DNA of 64,000 nt from Mytilinidion resinicola. Taxonomy: Eukaryota > Ascomycota > Dothideomycetes > Mytilinidiales > Mytilinidiaceae. The translations under genes and the position numbers were made by a program. This document shows, piece by piece, positions 43,765-55,444 of the stretch. Where the stretch lies: contig NW_022985462.1 in assembly GCF_010093595.1 (NCBI RefSeq), forward strand, positions 436,534-500,533, given 5' to 3'. Every line of letters starts with the position of its first letter. Position 1 is the first letter of the stretch. The notes beneath the pieces are model-generated. The model saw only the letters and a list, made by a program, of their open reading frames with translations, searched no databases and was not told the DNA's origin.

Positions 43765-45545
43765 CTAAGTAGGTTGTCCTCCGGCAGGTATAGGAATGGG
43801 TAGATTCACCCACTTCCCATCCCCTGGCGCTGGGTTTTCGTTGATGAGCAGCAGCTTCCTGCCACCGCAGAAGCCGCCTGGGCCCGCTAGGCGCTTAACG
43901 TCGTGGTATGCGCCCTTAAAGCCCTCCACAGTCAAATTCCCGGAGAAGACAGCGTCAGGATTGTCATACTGCCAGACTTTGTCTGTCGCCTGCTCGCCAG
44001 GCTGCTCCGTACGGCGCGGGTTGAATAGTGGCATGCCCACCATGTGACTCAGGATGTTGTGAATCAATGAGTAGAGGCGCTCGGGGCGGCGGGTGAGAGC
44101 GAGCCAGGAAAGTGTGTTCGAGTCATACGCGACACGCACAAATGGGTTCATGTAAATGCCTGTATCTTCAGTCACGTTGAGCCCAGAGCGGCGATGCTGC
44201 AGGTCGGCGTTTATGAGACAACATTCAGAGGAGTCCCAGAAGATATCCTCTTCGAAGCGGAAGCGGAGTGGGGAGGTAGAGGGGGGTGAATCGGAGGTAG
44301 AGAGTGCGGAGGTGATGCTGGCGGTCTGGAACCAGCGGGCTTCGAAGGCAGTCATGCCGCCCCAGCAGCTGCGAACACGGACGGCGTCCTTATTAGCAAT
44401 GAGGTCACGTCGACTCCCTCCAGAGCCTGCGTCGGTGACCCAGGGAAAGAAGGGAATGCCCATGCTGTAGCCGTCGAGGTCGCGGGTAGCAAAACGGTCG
44501 TAGAACTTGAAGGGGTTGATGAAGTCCACGGCGCAAGCAGCACCGTATTGGGTGCGCCCGTTTGAGTCCACTTTAGTTGAGAAGAGGAGCTGTGCGGCTT
44601 CAATGGGATCAAAGACGACATCATTTATAAAGAACAGCTTGTCGAATGTGATCCCGGCGGTTTCAAGAGGACGTAAGGCTCGATTCCGGACTTCTGCGAG
44701 GAAGGCAATTCGCTTTACACGCTTTTCACCTGAGGGAAGCGTGACGCGTGGGATGCTGTCGAGTCCGAGGTGCTCTGCAACTATGGAGGAATTGCCTGTT
44801 TGGTTAGCTATGAAGATTATGAAGTGCCAGAAAGCCTCTTACATGTGACTCTCTTCTCAAAGTCCTCTAGAGCTTTCTTCGAACCAGGGTCGGGATCGTT
44901 CTCGTACACGCTAAGGTAGACATTTTCGGGACCAAGCAAATCCACGAGACCGATGATAGCGTCTCCCCAGGCCCCTCCGGCCAGCATGCCGTCCTCGTCA
45001 TATACACTAGCTGCAATAAAAACCTTTTCCTGATTTATGTTGGCTCGTCCTGGCTCGGAAGAAGCCTCAGATCTTGCCCGGAGTTCGTTGTAATGCGCGG
45101 GGCGGTGGGTGTAAGAGGGTATAAAGGCTGCCACGAACAAGACCAGGCCAATGAGGAAGTATGGGAGCACAATCAAGGCCCAGTATACAGAGCGAAATAA
45201 GCATCCTCTGTGTCTCCGAGGGCGGGGGAATCTGTATGCAGTTGCTCCTTTGGCGCTCGTGGGCTGTCGACCGGTGCGAAAGAACGGGAGCCACGAAAGA
45301 ATGGCTGGGAGGGATCGATAGGCGTAGGCAGGTTCCTCGAAACCATGGCGGTCGCTGGAGTCTGAGGAGTTCCTTGGGAGCAACTCATAACTGACCGAAG
45401 AGCGGCGCAGAAAGGAAGCCATCGAGGGCAGTCGGGAGGGGGGCCGCTCGGAGGTGGTTCCTGGCGCGTCTACATGAAGAGAAAGGGGGACTGAGGGTTT
45501 GGAGCGGCGACGGGCGTGAGATTGGGTATATGAACGCGTGGCCAT
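43765..45545 (-). CDS. CMT1/CAP59-type mannosyltransferase (GT69)
   Basis: Golgi-type glycosyltransferase related to the cryptococcal alpha-1,3-mannosyltransferase. Two exons: 45545-44843 and 44795-43765 (577 aa), the 47-bp intron carrying CTAAC. It is a type II protein: a basic, Ser-rich cytosolic region, one membrane span near 118-140 (VYWALIVLPYFLIGLVLFVA), then the lumenal catalytic domain. Motifs in order: KVFIAASVYDEDGMLAGGAW, ENVYLSVYENDPD, KLFFINDVVFDPIEA (the candidate metal/nucleotide-sugar site), CAVDFINPFKFYDRFATRD, and EDIFWDSSECCLINADL. The order is diagnostic for the CAP59/CMT1 family. The role here is probably cell-surface or wall mannan; capsule is not implied. Confidence 0.88.
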
Positions 45546-46718
45546 ACGAGCACACGCGGCGGGAGGAGGGAGGAATGTACTATTATTGCATCAGCGTAAG
45601 ATGCGGACGCGGTGGTGGGTTGAGGCAGTGCAGTTGCAGGTGCTGATCAGCTCTTCGGGCCATGGACTGGTGCTGTTCGCAACTGCGCACGAATGAAACG
45701 CGCCATAGCCAAATAACCGACTCTACCGAGTCTGCCTAGACCGTGCATCGATTGGGCAGAGGGGGGACGTACGGAGCGCTCCGGTCGAATCAGGGCATGG
45801 GAGCGACATGCCCAGTCGCAAATTGACCGACATAGCGTTAGACTGGGAGTGTGGGTATTTATGCCCCATGGCTCAGCTCCTTACATAACACGCGCACTTT
45901 AACATCACTTCGCCCGAAGCCTTCCCATCCTTTGCCCTATGTGCGGCAAGGCTCCCTGACGATATGTCGAACTTAGTGCTGTAGCAATAATACAGATACG
46001 AGGTTGGTTTCTGTGCGCTGAACAGAGGCGTTCGCCTAGATTTGGTGTTAGATCGTCTTTTCAGCAGTGACTGATGATGCGCCCTGATGATGCGATCCCG
46101 CCTGGTATGCGGAACTCTTGAGCTCTGAGGCAAACCCAGCTCGTGAAGTGATAGCTAGTCAAGTTTCAGGAGTAGCTCGGTCCTCCAATGCCAGTAGGTG
46201 TGACAGTTCGACGAAAACTGCAGAAGATGGCACAGAGCCCGGGGCGCGAGCCAGAGGACCTATATATGAGCCATGACTCTCTAAGGGTGGAGGGTTCTTC
46301 TATAGGTATAAGACATACGTCTCTTGCATTTGCTGTAGCCTTCCGCGTCTTTCAAATGTGTGTTTGGGGTGGCCTTTTCTCCTCGTCGTTGTGCCAAAGG
46401 GTAAACAAAATCGCGTCAGGTCTTTCGTAGAAAAAACAACAAAATCATCTCTGTTCTTTCATAGCATTAAGTCTTCTGATGAGTTGTTAGGGGACGCTCA
46501 TCTGCACAGTCTGTTCAGCGTACCTAGGTATGCTCCAGGTCTGAAGGAGCGCTGGAGTTCCTTCCGGCCTGAGCTTCTCCTCGATCCCCCAGACAACCCT
46601 CGAACTTCTTCATCGCACCCGCGGCTGCTCGACGCTCTCTCTTACCGTTCGCAACTACCAACCTCTACATCGGCTGCAGCCGACTTCTCTGCTTGGCCCT
46701 TTCAATGCAGCGCTAGGG
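45546..46718. promoter_or_regulatory. Divergent intergenic region (GT69 / RRM-like gene)
   Basis: 1.2 kb between two divergent genes. It contains a TATA-like CTATATATGAG near 46,260 and a long C/T-rich leader at about 46,560-46,690, which suggests a remote start or 5' UTR for the plus-strand gene. No coding gene recognised. Confidence 0.4.
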
Positions 46719-49510
46719 ATGCGCGTGTCCGGTCCTCGACGCGCCTTTTCCGAAGCTCAAGCGCGAGATCACAACAAAAGCAAGCAGCCACACGCCTACT
46801 CCACCCAGCTGGACGAGTGCATTACCTCACTTGTCCTGCTCAACATCTCTGCTGAAGGCGAGCACCCTCTGGCAACTATTGAGCAAGCCTGCAGCACTTC
46901 ACGTGCTGGGCCGCCTGCTGGACCTCACTCTCTAACCTCGCTTCGTAACGCAGACCAACAACAAAACAACTCGGCCCGCCCTCGCGACTTGTCACTCTTC
47001 CGCCTACCACCGCACGTCGCATCGCCAGACGAGCAGCATCCAGGTAAGCCTCCTGTCACCTACCTCATCTCTCATCACTAATATGTCTCGTTAGAAGCGG
47101 CCATGCACAAGAGCAAGTACGCCACTCCCGCTGCGGCCCCCAACGGTCCCGGTCAACAGTGCGCACCCTCTGGCACGCAGCACGGCGGATCTGGTCGCCT
47201 CACGACAGCCCCGCCGTCCCGTCCTGCCCAGCACGCACTACGCGCGGCTCAGAATGCTACCTTCTCGAATGGACCCCCCTTCTCCGGTCAAGATGCTCGA
47301 AGCGGCCCACAGACCCCGAGACCGGTCGTTAGGGATTCGGATGGTCTCTGGCCATGGCCAGGCAGCACCACTACTGGCCCTGCGGTCCCTGGCCCTAGAC
47401 CTACTGGCCAGTCCGTCTTTGGCGAAAACCTGAACGCGTTCAAGCCTATTGCGAAGACCGACTTCATCAAGAAACCCACCGTCAAGATGGTCCCCAATAG
47501 CGACAAGCCAAAAGTCACCGGCCTCAACAAAGAGAATCTTGAGTCGTCCGACGCACTGAAGACGGATGAGGATAAGAGAGCGCAGGTCGTGGAGCAGTTC
47601 AAAGCGGCTGTCAAACCAAAGGCGGAGCAGGCATCAGGAGCCACCAAACCCGAGAGTTCTGCCGCTGCAGCCAACAAGATTCCTTCTGGTACGCCCAATA
47701 CCAAGCCGGCCACCAAGCCGGCCACCAAGCCCACCATCAAGGTTGAATCGTCCAGTGACGAGGATGATGAGTTGGCTGCAAAGTTTGCTAGGCTGCAGGG
47801 CATTACGCCAAGCCGGGCACGCAGTCAAGATCATCCTCAAGCCACTGAGAAGAAATCTGGTGGACATTCAGCCCCTGACTCTCCTGCGCGTCTTTCCAAG
47901 AACAATATTGACGCATATCTTGCAGCTACCACTTCTGCCGATAAAGAGTTGCGCGCCACCCAAGCGGCATCTGCTACAAATATATCTGGCCAAGCCTACC
48001 ATGGTATTCCGCGCGACTCCACGAAGACAAGCGGGACTACACGTGCTGCCGTTCCTTCCAATTTCAATAAGGACACTATTGCTCTGGCGGAGAAAGCCGC
48101 CAAGCAGGTTCAAGAAGGAGTTGCCGCGCATCTCGATTCCCTTTCCGAGGGCAAGCACAAACCTTTCACCAAAGCTGAAATCGATGCATCTGGACAGCGC
48201 CTACGCACGGCGGTAAATGGACGGCCTATTTCGTTCTACAAGTCGGATCAATTCCGAAAGGCTATTGTGGGAGCCATAGCCGACCACTTGAATTCGCTGG
48301 ACTGCAATCCTGGACAACCCATCACCAGTGCCCTCATCCACAACGTCCTCACTAGCAATGGCCGAAATTACCTGAATCTCTGTGCTCGGCTTGTGTCTCT
48401 TGGAGTTATGGGCGCCAACGAGGACGAAATATTCAACTTGAACAATGCAATCCAAGCTGCCGAGGACAAGCTCTGGTCGACCTTTCCACGAAAGGAAGCT
48501 GCGTCTACTCGAGAGACGTCTACCGAGAACGCTTCTTCTCCGGGGACCAATATGACGAACCTTTCGACGACGGCGCAGCCGGATGTGGACTCTAAGCCAA
48601 AGTTAGACACCAAGCCCGAGGTGCAAGCCAAACCAGTCGTCGAGGCCAAGCCAGTTGTGGAGACTAAGCCGGCCGTCGGGGCTCAGCCGTCTACTCCGGT
48701 GAAGGCTCCTCTGAGAGGCGAAGCGTCTACTTCTGCGTCTCCCTCCGGTATTTGGACTCCGAAACAGGGGATAGCTCCGGCCAACATGGCAGCCTGGCCT
48801 TCCCAGATGAAGCGCGAGAATCGTAAGCTGTCCATACTTGTGGTGCTTTCTCAGCCCCATGTGGAGAATTACAATCGTTCAATATGACATGTACTAACTA
48901 CCTGACCAGGGGCCCAACATCGCCGTGCTATCCTCAAGGGAATTCCCTCGGACTGGAAGCTGGACCAGATCCAAGCTCACATCTGGGGCGGGCGCATCGA
49001 GCGTATCGAGATGAATGCCGGCAGCTCGACCGCTTGGGTCAAGTTCATGACGGTGGAGGGGTACAACAAGTACTTCGCTGCCACCGCGAATGGAATCGAG
49101 ATCGCCGACTCAAATAGGCTCATTCTCGCCGAACCTGATGAGGGCCCTCACTCCGCTAACGATCTTCTTGAGAGCCTAGTTGCGGACGGTTCCACTCGCT
49201 GCATCCGTGCTCTTGATGCAGAGGAGGGTTGGAGCATGCCCACCTTGACCCGCATTGCTAGGGGCAAGGACCGCAAAGTTGACAAGATCAAGATAGGCAA
49301 GGAGAAAGGCGTACGTATAAATACTCTGTACGTGACATAATTGTGCTAACCTCTCTACAGCGCAACTTCGTGGAGTTCCGATTCTCTAGCGTCTACGAGG
49401 CCCTGTTCTTCAGGAAGGAGCTTATGGATGACGAAGACTGGGAACCTACCACCATCGTCTACGCACCAGACCCATGCGACGTTCACAACGGCATCCACCT
49501 TGATGACTAG
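46719..49510 (+). CDS. Large disordered protein with C-terminal RRM-like domain
   Basis: Candidate RNA-binding protein. Certain exons: 47103-48822, 48910-49310 and 49361-49510 (756 aa from Met at 47103). An upstream exon, 46719-47043, splices through a 51-bp intron (GTAAGC...CACTAAT...TTAG) and keeps the frame to reach that Met, so the protein may start at 46719 (867 aa). I give the longer span. Residues up to about 570 (from 47103) are disordered, with TKPATKP and KPVVEAKPVVETKP repeats and one folded helical block (LAEKAAKQVQEGVAAHLDSL to LVSLGVM). After the next splice, RRAILKGIPSDWKLDQIQAH, IERIEMNAGSSTAWVKFMT and GYNKYFAAT look like an RRM-type beta-alpha-beta unit, continuing through KIGKEKGRNFVEFRFSSVYE. 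The function is not known. Confidence 0.62.
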
Positions 49511-50033
49511 GTCGGAATCGGGTCCTTCGAATACAGTACGCTTGCAGATACTGCAATGGTTTGGGTTCGTCTGTCAACGGAGAATGAGGTCTTGGCCTGT
49601 TTCTTCATATTTGGGAAAGATACAGTCGTAAACTGTTTTTTCTCACTTTCATTATGAGAAAACTTTGGGTGTGATTTTCTTTTTCTTCTCAGGGGCTGTT
49701 TAGGTGGATTCTAGCTCAAGAAATGATGGCATGGATACGGCTTGCTACGTGTGGAATACCACTTGACAGACAATGAAAAGACACTAATATTGCGATGCTG
49801 CTGTCCCTCTTGATTTTGGATTGATAAAGTTCGACTAGCCTTGGCGTTCCTCGCAAGAAAGTTTCTTGAGCAGCTACGGTTTGCAGAATGCTCCCTTTCG
49901 ACACTGAGTGTGATTGAGGCAGAGTTGTTGGTTTGATTACATATACAGAAGAGTGGACTAATTGATAGATCCTACAAGCAGAGGGGTATAATGCCAGTAT
50001 CTTACAAGATATTCAAAACGTCACCTCACACAA
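49511..50033. other. Convergent intergenic region
   Basis: 523 bp between the RRM-like gene (plus) and the gene interrupted by the gap (minus). AT-rich; no gene recognised. Confidence 0.45.
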
Positions 50034-51194
50034 TCACCACACACCATCCCTTACGCATCCCCGCNNNNNNNNNNNNNNNNNNNNNNNNNNNNNNNNNNNN
50101 NNNNNNNNNNNNNNNNNNNNNNNNNNNNNNNNNNNNNNNNNNNNCCCCACATCCCCCATAAACACCACCTCCTCATCCTCCCCACATTCCATCATCTCCC
50201 CAACCCGGGCCCTAAACCCCTCCAGCTCTTCCCCCGTCATCCCCTCTGGCATCCCTTTAATCTCCACGCTCGTCGCCCACTCCCGCGCCCCCTCCTTCAT
50301 CGACCCCGCCAGCGTCGAGCTCACCCACCCCCGCTCCTCGCGGAAGGCGTCGTACATGCCCGCCCGCCACACCCCCTCCCCGCGCTCGAGGAACGCCGTG
50401 TTCTTCGCGAGATCGTTCGCGAAGTCGACGCTGAGCTCGTCCGCGGAGGCGGGCGACACGGTGCCTGCGCCGTAGGGGCCGAGCGAGATGCGGGTGGACG
50501 CATGGGAAGCGGGGGGCGGCCGCGCGCAGCGGAGGTCGCGGGAGTAGAAGTCCGTGGTGTATTCGCCGGCCTGGAGAGCGTGGTTGCCGCTGGCGGCAAC
50601 GCGGGCGAGGAAGGTGGGCTTGTCTGGGGAGGCGCGGAGGTGGTGCAGGAGAGTTAGGGTCGGGGGGTCGATGATGGAGATGCGGGGGTGGAAGGGGAGG
50701 CTCCAGCGGCCGAGGTCGGTGCAGGTGGCCGGGAGGGAAAGGGTGGAGAGGATGGTGGTTGGGCTGCGGAAGATGTGGGGGGTTGAGGCAGAGGAGGGGG
50801 TCCGGGTGGGGTTGTGGGAGATGGGGAGGGCGAGGATGGAGGAGAGGTGGATGGTGATGCCGGAGATGGCCGGGCAGGTGTCTAGGCCAGAGAGGATGGT
50901 GGAGAGTTGGTCTGCGCAAGTGGTGTTGTGGGGTTTCGTAGACCAGTCCCAGGGGGGGTAGTCGTTGGGGATGAGGTTGATGTGGCGGATGCCGTGTTCT
51001 ATGATGAGCTCGGGTTGCTTGATGATGAGAGCGCTTTCGGCGAGGTTGCGTGTCCAGGCGGTTGGGGGATTGATGGCGCTGAAGGTTGGAAGGGGGACAT
51101 TGCTGACGGCTGCGTAGGTGCGGGTTTGGGAATGGAGAGAACGGAGGGTGGGTTGAAGATGTCTTCGTATACGAACTGAAGTTATACACTTCAT
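50034..51194 (-). CDS. Hypothetical mitochondrial-type protein (3' end crosses an assembly gap)
   Basis: I start at 51194 (MKCITSVRIRRHLQPTLRSL), because a presequence rich in Arg and Ser and free of acid residues begins there; the frame also extends upstream to 51341. After it come WTRNLAESALIIKQPELIIE and HINLIPNDYPPWDW. The middle and C-terminal half (for example ADELSVDFANDLAKNTAFLE and EIKGMPEGMTGEELEGF) appear folded but match no family I can name. The last about 30 residues are replaced by 80 Ns (50065-50144), so the C-terminus and the true stop are not trustworthy. The opposite strand is also open over much of this GC-rich region, so coding direction is chosen on composition. Confidence 0.5.
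   Translation of the reverse strand: MKCITSVRIRRHLQPTLRSLHSQTRTYAAVSNVPLPTFSAINPPTAWTRNLAESALIIKQPELIIEHGIRHINLIPNDYPPWDWSTKPHNTTCADQLSTILSGLDTCPAISGITIHLSSILALPISHNPTRTPSSASTPHIFRSPTTILSTLSLPATCTDLGRWSLPFHPRISIIDPPTLTLLHHLRASPDKPTFLARVAASGNHALQAGEYTTDFYSRDLRCARPPPASHASTRISLGPYGAGTVSPASADELSVDFANDLAKNTAFLERGEGVWRAGMYDAFREERGWVSSTLAGSMKEGAREWATSVEIKGMPEGMTGEELEGFRARVGEMMECGEDEEVVFMGDVGXXXXXXXXXXXXXXXXXXXXXXXXXXXRGCVRDGVW
50065..50144. other. Assembly gap (80 N)
   Basis: Eighty consecutive undetermined bases close to the 3' end of the preceding minus-strand gene. The flanks are extremely C/A-rich on the plus strand (CCCCACATCCCCC), which is likely why it failed to assemble. Confidence 0.99.
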
Positions 51195-52116
51195 GGGCGT
51201 TGATGCTATGATTTTAAAGGGATGCTGGCAGCACAACGAGCGTGAGGCTTGAGACGGAAGATTTTGAAGGAGAAGACGATGAAAGAAACTAGAGAGGAAT
51301 AGGCTGTAAGGAAAATATAGTTGCGGTGTCTTCTTAAACAATTAGGGAGCCTAGCACATAGCTTTTGTTAAGCACAGCTTCACCGGATGCTGTGGGTCTA
51401 GCGCTCAAAGTTCGTGATAGCGGAGTAGAGTGCGGTTGAGATCTTCTTGGAAAACTAGCTTATTAATATAATACACCCGCCGGACATTTCATTGGCTAGT
51501 CTTTGTAGGCTAGTGGAGTCATCTAGCGGCGTTTTCTTCCCATCTTACAACACCGTTTCTTCTGCAAGAAACACCATGCTTGCGCTTGGCCCCATCGGCA
51601 TATTCCTTCACACGTCGCATGAGCCACGTTTAGTTGAGACTGCGGGCTGTTTCTGGCAGGACTATTCTAGTAGATGCATCGTATCAACGTTAGCTGGGGT
51701 AGATCCCGTTGTCTACGAAGGCTGAGCAAGATTCCAAATCCTTCGAAACGATAGACTAATAGTACTCTGCCGGAGCCCCTTTGACAACAGCATCAGCTCA
51801 AAATGACCAGGGAGTCTACATCGATGGTTCTCCAATGATCCGAGAAAGACGAAAGCAGGTTGACGCTACCTCTGATAGAAGGACCAAAGAGGTGGAAGGC
51901 AAGGCAAGAGTGCTCATACTAGGGTGGCGGAAGCGCTGGAACTCTTCCACGAAGTGTTGCATGATTTTGTACGAATAGGTGAGGTTTTTGGATTGAACGG
52001 TAATGTTGTAATAGGTAAACTCTTTACTCTTCGTCTCAACCTTGCTCCCAGACCCCTCAACACGTAGAACTACATCCACACATCTCACAAACAACTATCA
52101 AAAGCTAGCACACAGC
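51195..52116. other. Intergenic region, 0.9 kb
   Basis: Upstream of the hypothetical mitochondrial gene and 3' of the alcohol dehydrogenase. No gene or repeat recognised. Confidence 0.4.
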
Positions 52117-53393
52117 CTAATCCGTGTTGAAGTCCACAACCGCTCTTCCCGCAATCTCGCCCTTCCTCAGCTTCTGCACCGCCTCGTCAAACTTACTCAT
52201 TGGATATACCGTATAAATCGGCTTCAACAGCCCCCTCCGCGCGAAATCCAACGTCTTATCCACATCGCGCATATTGCTGACCAAAGTCCCCTGTACACTC
52301 CACTTCCGGAAGCACATCTGGTTCGGCTCGACATCAATGTGGCAAGTGCCCGCCGGCGGCAACCCAATGCACATGACCTTCCCGCCGACCCGGCTGCCCA
52401 GGAACTTCAGACTGGTAGGATACGTCTGCACCGCCGTGACGAACACGGCGTGCGCGCCGACGCCTTCGCATAGCTCGACGGCCTTGGCCGCGACGTCCTT
52501 CTCTTCCTTGAAGTCGATGAAGTGCTCGGCACCCATCTCGAGACAGAGCTTCTTCTTGTCTGCACCCGTGTCGACCGCGATAGGGCGGAGGCCCATGGCT
52601 TTCGCGAGCTGCAGCCCTTGTATCCCAACGCCGCCGCCTGCGCCGGGGAACACGGCCCAGTCACCTGGTTGGAGGCCGCTTTCTCTAATCGACGTGTAGA
52701 TCGTGCTGGCGGAGCACATGATCGGGCCGGCGATAAAGTCGGAGACGCCGTCTGGGATGAGCGTCGTATACCGCTCTGGGGAGACGATGTATTGTTTATA
52801 GGAGCCGTCGCACATCAGGCCAGTGAAGACGGCCTTGGCGCAGTAGCATTCTTTGTCGCTGCGGCAGAGGTCGCAGGCACCGCATGTGTCTTGGATGGGC
52901 TAAAGGTATAGGTTGTTAGAAGATGCTTGATAGAGGGGGAGGGGGCGGAGGGTAGGGCGGTTACCTTGAGGCCGGCCCGCATGCCGACTTTTAGCGATTG
53001 CACAGCGTCGCCAACTTTCACAATTACACCGGCACCTTCGTGGCCCGCGCATTGGACGTTGAAAGTGGACATCGGGGGGAGATCCCAGTCGTTTGCCATG
53101 AAGTGGAGGTCGGAGTGGCAGATGCCAGTGGCATTGAGCTTGATGAGGACTTCATTTGGTTCTAATCGAATGGTTAGATTGTTGCTAGTACAGGAAGATA
53201 TAAAGAAAGAGGAGGCATTCCCTAGCCTGAAAGTCTGGCGTCCAGGACTAAGATGTGGATTTTGGAACTCAAAGGAGCACGTACTGATCTCAGGGACTGG
53301 CACCATTCGCACCTCGACGTGGAAGTTAGCACCTTCGTTCACCACAACACCAGCCTTGCATTCTTTCGGTATATCGAAATGTGGCTCGCCCAT
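52117..53393 (-). CDS. Zinc-dependent alcohol dehydrogenase (MDR family)
   Basis: NAD(H)-dependent medium-chain dehydrogenase resembling fungal ethanol-type ADHs. Three exons: 53393-53285, 53161-52965 and 52899-52117 (362 aa). The catalytic zinc ligands are visible in TGICHSDLHF and AGHEGAG; the structural zinc is CGACDLCRSDKECYC (four Cys). The NAD-binding glycine motif GAGGGVGIQGLQLAKAMG and the domain-ending KGEIAGRAVVDF follow. The first intron (53284-53162, 123 nt) is a multiple of three and contains no in-frame stop, so an unspliced transcript would still read through but would insert 41 residues. I treat it as an intron because it carries GTACGT...TTAG and joins EIKPNEVLIKL as expected for the family. 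Confidence 0.92.
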
Positions 53394-54299
53394 GTTGGAA
53401 TGCGATTAATTAGATGAACTAGATAAATGAAGAAGTCGAAATAAGAGCTTTATAGTTCGCGAGAATTGAAATTGAGGAGAAGAGAGCACAAGTCCCGAAT
53501 TCTGGGCCCGTTGCCTTTTAAACCCAGGCTTCCAGGAAGCCCCCCCTCACCAGGTGCATAGTACTTTTGTTCCGCGTCGGCGACGCACTCTGAGCCAGTC
53601 GTTCTCACGACTCAGTGCACAAGAATCGTAAATTAGAGCTGCTTGAAGGCGGAAGTATTCCGTACGACAGCGCTAGGATGGCAAACTACTCTTACGGGCA
53701 CCATAGCTACCGCTCTGATAGGCAGCGGAGTCGTCTTTGTGGGGTTGCAGACCGCGGGGGTGGATCCCGAGATGCGGGGTGATGGTGTGGGAGCGAGCCA
53801 CAACGTCAGTTCACCAATGAAGATGGCCAGCTGCGAGGGTGGGACTATGAACCGGCATTTTCTCCATTCATCCATTTCGTCTGCTGGCTAGGTCTCTCCG
53901 GGGGATCGGTACAACTTCAGCGATCTTTGACATCTTAGACGGAGTTACTGAGCTTGTGAGAGGACTTCATGCAGGGTTACACACCCGCAATCCCAGTACA
54001 TTGATTAACTCTTAATCCAGTTTGGCCTCACGGAGGCCCTTAATATCGTGTTCACGTTGTCAAAACATTTGTACATCCGTCTTAGAAACAGCAGGTAGCT
54101 TAATACTCCTGCATCCCATTACTTCCATTACTCCAAATACTAGCTTTATTTTGAAAACATGACAGATGTGTTTCAACTTTGACGTTCGTTATTTCTAAAT
54201 CGTCGGTTTGCCTGCACCTCACTAGTTCTCTTTAGTAGACAAGGTCTGAATTGGTTCTCTAGCCATATGTAAACAGTCAAAGCTAGCCAAGAATACATC
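53394..54299. other. Intergenic region, 0.9 kb
   Basis: ADH promoter and the 3' flank of the dienoyl-CoA reductase. A frame at 53643-53891 (plus) has no support. Nothing else recognised. Confidence 0.4.
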
Positions 54300-55444
54300 T
54301 CACAACTTAGACTTTTTACCGCCCGCCACGCCCGTAACCACCTCATCTGTGAGCAAGAAGTCTGGGTACTTGAACGACTCTTCAGTGCCACCGAAAGCGG
54401 TGTGCCATGCGCCTCCGTCAACTGCCAGGTGATCATGTCAGCTTTGCCATCTCTCGTAGGAAGACTTGGACGACGAGGTGGGGAAGCAAATGTAGACTGA
54501 CCGACAAGAATCTCTCCGTTCACAAAGTTCCCCGCATCAGAGAATAGATACACAGTGGCATCCGCAATCTCCTTAACGGTGCCATATCTGCCAGAAGGCA
54601 CCTTCTTCATGCTATCCTTCGCACTGCTGGCTTTGGATAGCCGTGCCATGCCCTCAGTGTCCGCGATGGGACCAGGCGCAATGACGTTTGATGTTACACC
54701 CCGTGGGCCTTGCTCAATGGCCACTGCATGTGCCATGGCATCAACACCGGCTTTGGCAACAGAGACATGGCTTTGAAGAGGAGTGCCAGCGTAGTGGAGG
54801 GTCGCGCTGACGAAGATGATTCGACCGCCTGTTCCATTGGGTGGTGCTTTTACCATTGATTAGCATATAAAATCTGGCAGGGAAGTAGCCTCTACTCACG
54901 AGTCTTCCCATCGGTCGTATACTTCGCCGCCGATTCCAGTAGGTACGGCAGCGTAGCCTTGACGGTATTATACGACCCTAGCACATCAATCTCTATAACC
55001 GACTTGAAGGCATTGGACGAGATCTGGTTCATCGACGCCAGGAAGTTCCCCGCCGCACCCGCAATGCAGAAGTCTAAGCTTCCAAGTTCTTTGACACATT
55101 TCGCCGCTGCTTCGTTCAGGGCCTCTGGTTTCCGCACATCTACGCCTCCAAGCCCGAGTACTTTCGCCCCGGGCCGTGCAGTGGCAATGTCTTTGGCCAT
55201 GTTCTCAGTCTTCTCGACGTTGCGGCCGATAATGCAGGCGTTGGCGCCAAGGTGGACGAGGGCGCGGACTTGGGCGGAGCATATGGTGCCCGCGCCGCCG
55301 GTGCAGAAGACTACTTTGTTGTCTGGCGAGAATGTTAGTATAGATTCCATAGGAGAGGCTCAATGGCTTGCTGGCTCGGAACAACGTACTGAATATCCCA
55401 TCCTTCCACACCTCGCTGAGATACTCGCTCTTCGGGAGTGGCAT
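54300..55444 (-). CDS. sps19: Peroxisomal 2,4-dienoyl-CoA reductase (Sps19/DECR2-like)
   Basis: NADPH-dependent SDR that reduces 2,4-dienoyl-CoA during beta-oxidation of unsaturated fatty acids. Four exons: 55444-55390, 55322-54900, 54846-54502 and 54421-54300 (314 aa). The Rossmann motif is CTGGAGTIC; the family's SATLHYAGTPLQSHVSVAKAG replaces the usual Tyr-x3-Lys site, as in Sps19. GPRGVTSNVIAPGPI and YLFSDAGNFVNGEILVVDGG follow. The last exon ends in ...GKKSKL, a canonical PTS1 peroxisomal signal. The last exon is not apparent from the unspliced frame, which runs on past it to 54173; splicing (GTCAGT...GGCAG) reveals the SKL end. Confidence 0.93.

Noticed and set aside
46188..46855. Two overlapping plus-strand frames before the RRM-like gene
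   Set aside because: They precede the better-supported upstream exon at 46719, have no motif, and lie in promoter/leader-like sequence.
38792..49510. A gene cluster for secondary metabolism or defence
   Set aside because: Neighbours (SNX41, ZIP, GT69, RRM-like) are unrelated housekeeping or surface functions; no backbone synthase, transporter or regulator set is present.
50257..51189. 310-codon minus-strand frame rich in Pro/His/Arg overlapping the hypothetical mitochondrial gene
   Set aside because: Composition (PPHLP, HHPPLL repeats) is that of a frame-shifted GC-rich exon; the other frame has a presequence and balanced residues.
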